Shown here: piece by piece, positions 63,474 to 64,000 of the stretch
Layout of the letters: each line of letters begins with the position of its first letter
How positions within the stretch are numbered: the first letter of the stretch is position 1
Assembly: GCF_051860475.1 (NCBI RefSeq)
Contig: NZ_JBHYDW010000002.1
Location: 1-64,000 of the forward strand
DNA length: 64,000 nt
Source: Elioraea sp051860475
GTDB taxonomy: Bacteria; Pseudomonadota; Alphaproteobacteria; Acetobacterales; Acetobacteraceae
Direction of reading: 5' to 3'
The notes under the pieces: generated by a model
What the model saw: only the letters and a program-made list of their open reading frames with translations
The model's database searches: none
What the model was told of the DNA's origin: nothing
Made by a program: the position numbers and the translations under genes

Positions 63474-63724
63474 TTGTATTCCCCCACTTGACTTGCAGGA
63501 ACATCTTAACAGACCGGACAACTTCACGATACAGCAGAGTAATGAGGTGCGATCGTATGGCAATTTCATGCGGCTGTTTCTGACGCATGCTGACGCTGCG
63601 CGGAATCGGCCGGATCGCGTCACGGCCCGGCCGGCAGACCGCCTCGCGGCGGCGCATTGCGGCAGGCCCCAGGTCGGACCCTCTCGGATCGGAGGCGGGG
63701 CGCCGCGCCGCCTGGTCGCGCTGT
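63474..63724. other. Intergenic region, AT-rich in its left half
   Basis: This 251-bp gap between the PEP-CTERM gene and the LysR gene is clearly less GC-rich up to about 63600 and must carry the promoter of the PEP-CTERM gene. I could not identify convincing -35/-10 elements, an operator or an RNA gene in it. Confidence 0.5.
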
Positions 63725-64000
63725 TCACGCCCCCGCGTGCGGGAGCCGCTTCGGGCCGGCCGGACGAGCGCCGGGCGCGGCCGGTGCGGGGACGGGCTGC
63801 TCGCCACGGACGACCTGCATCAGACTGTCGACGAACGCCGTGATGGCGTCCGATCGCGGCTCGTCGCGCCGGCGCACCAGCCCGATCACCCGCTCGACCG
63901 CGGGCCTGGTCAGCATGATCGCCTGAAGGGCCGGGTCCTTGGTGGCGGCGAGGGCGCTCAGCGGCAAGGTGAGCAGGCCGAGCCCCTGCTCGATCAGGCC
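63725..64000 (-). CDS. LysR-family transcriptional regulator, 5' part beyond window
   Basis: The C-terminal 91 residues of a LysR-type regulator, read from the right edge. GLIEQGLGLLTLPLSAL is the characteristic end of the effector domain (usually G-x-G-x-x-x-LP), followed by VERVIGLVRRRDEPRSDAITAFVDSL. A Pro/Ala-rich tail precedes the stop at 63725. The helix-turn-helix lies to the right of 64000. The target genes are unknown. Confidence 0.8.
   Translation of the reverse strand, partial: GLIEQGLGLLTLPLSALAATKDPALQAIMLTRPAVERVIGLVRRRDEPRSDAITAFVDSLMQVVRGEQPVPAPAAPGARPAGPKRLPHAGA

Overview
The window is very GC-rich, densely packed bacterial DNA on a single chromosome-like scaffold. Overlapping ATGA/GTGA starts, FlbT, an FlbD-type sigma54 activator, ParE, an rph-rdgB/hrcA block and the protein signatures all suggest an alphaproteobacterium, probably Rhodospirillales/Acetobacteraceae-like. 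That placement is inferred from gene content only. A run of ten Ns at 36075-36084 marks a scaffold gap, and the roughly 105 bp to its right look foreign to the genome.

1-16890 is a flagellar locus. On the minus strand, in transcription order, lie fliK-flgD and then fliF-fliG-fliH-fliN-flbD-flhA-flhF-flhG, the last cut by the window edge. On the plus strand lie flbT and then flgE-flgK-flgL. Good sigma54 (-24/-12) promoter matches precede flbT and flgE, which fits the flbD-type activator encoded in the same cluster. The hook protein carries three copies of a beta-rich segment.

16966-30190 is a metabolic and transport region. It has a short-chain dehydrogenase, a DUF1194 protein, the remains of a hydroxyacid dehydrogenase gene, an orphan family-5 solute-binding protein and an MFS permease. 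A seven-gene plus-strand operon follows, in which a complete Opp/Dpp-type ABC importer is interleaved with two different amidohydrolases. It ends in a cruciform-forming dispersed repeat before parE.

30378-44566 holds parE, an sbtA-sbtB bicarbonate transporter/PII-like pair, dps, a Tat-exported Kelch protein, an esterase, the gap with its chimeric junction into a VOC dioxygenase, a frameshifted repeat-containing Sel1-like protein coupled to a TAXI binding protein, an MFS exporter, trmFO, an aminotransferase and a lipoprotein.

44619-53619 holds isocitrate lyase with a divergent ScfR/RamB-type regulator whose start codon reads ATC, a small DUF6522-like gene, three consecutive lipoprotein genes (one an M48 protease), and a 1015-residue protein that fuses an endonuclease-Q-like PHP nuclease to a UvrD-family helicase. 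That fusion is the most unusual single gene in the window.

53738-64000 holds a GNAT acetyltransferase, the chaperone set dnaJ, dnaK, grpE and hrcA with two small genes between grpE and hrcA, divergent rph-rdgB, an intergenic region of octamer repeats and strong hairpins, a PEP-CTERM protein and the 3' part of a LysR regulator. I saw no rRNA, tRNA, CRISPR array or intact insertion sequence. No gene-free stretch exceeds about 300 bases.
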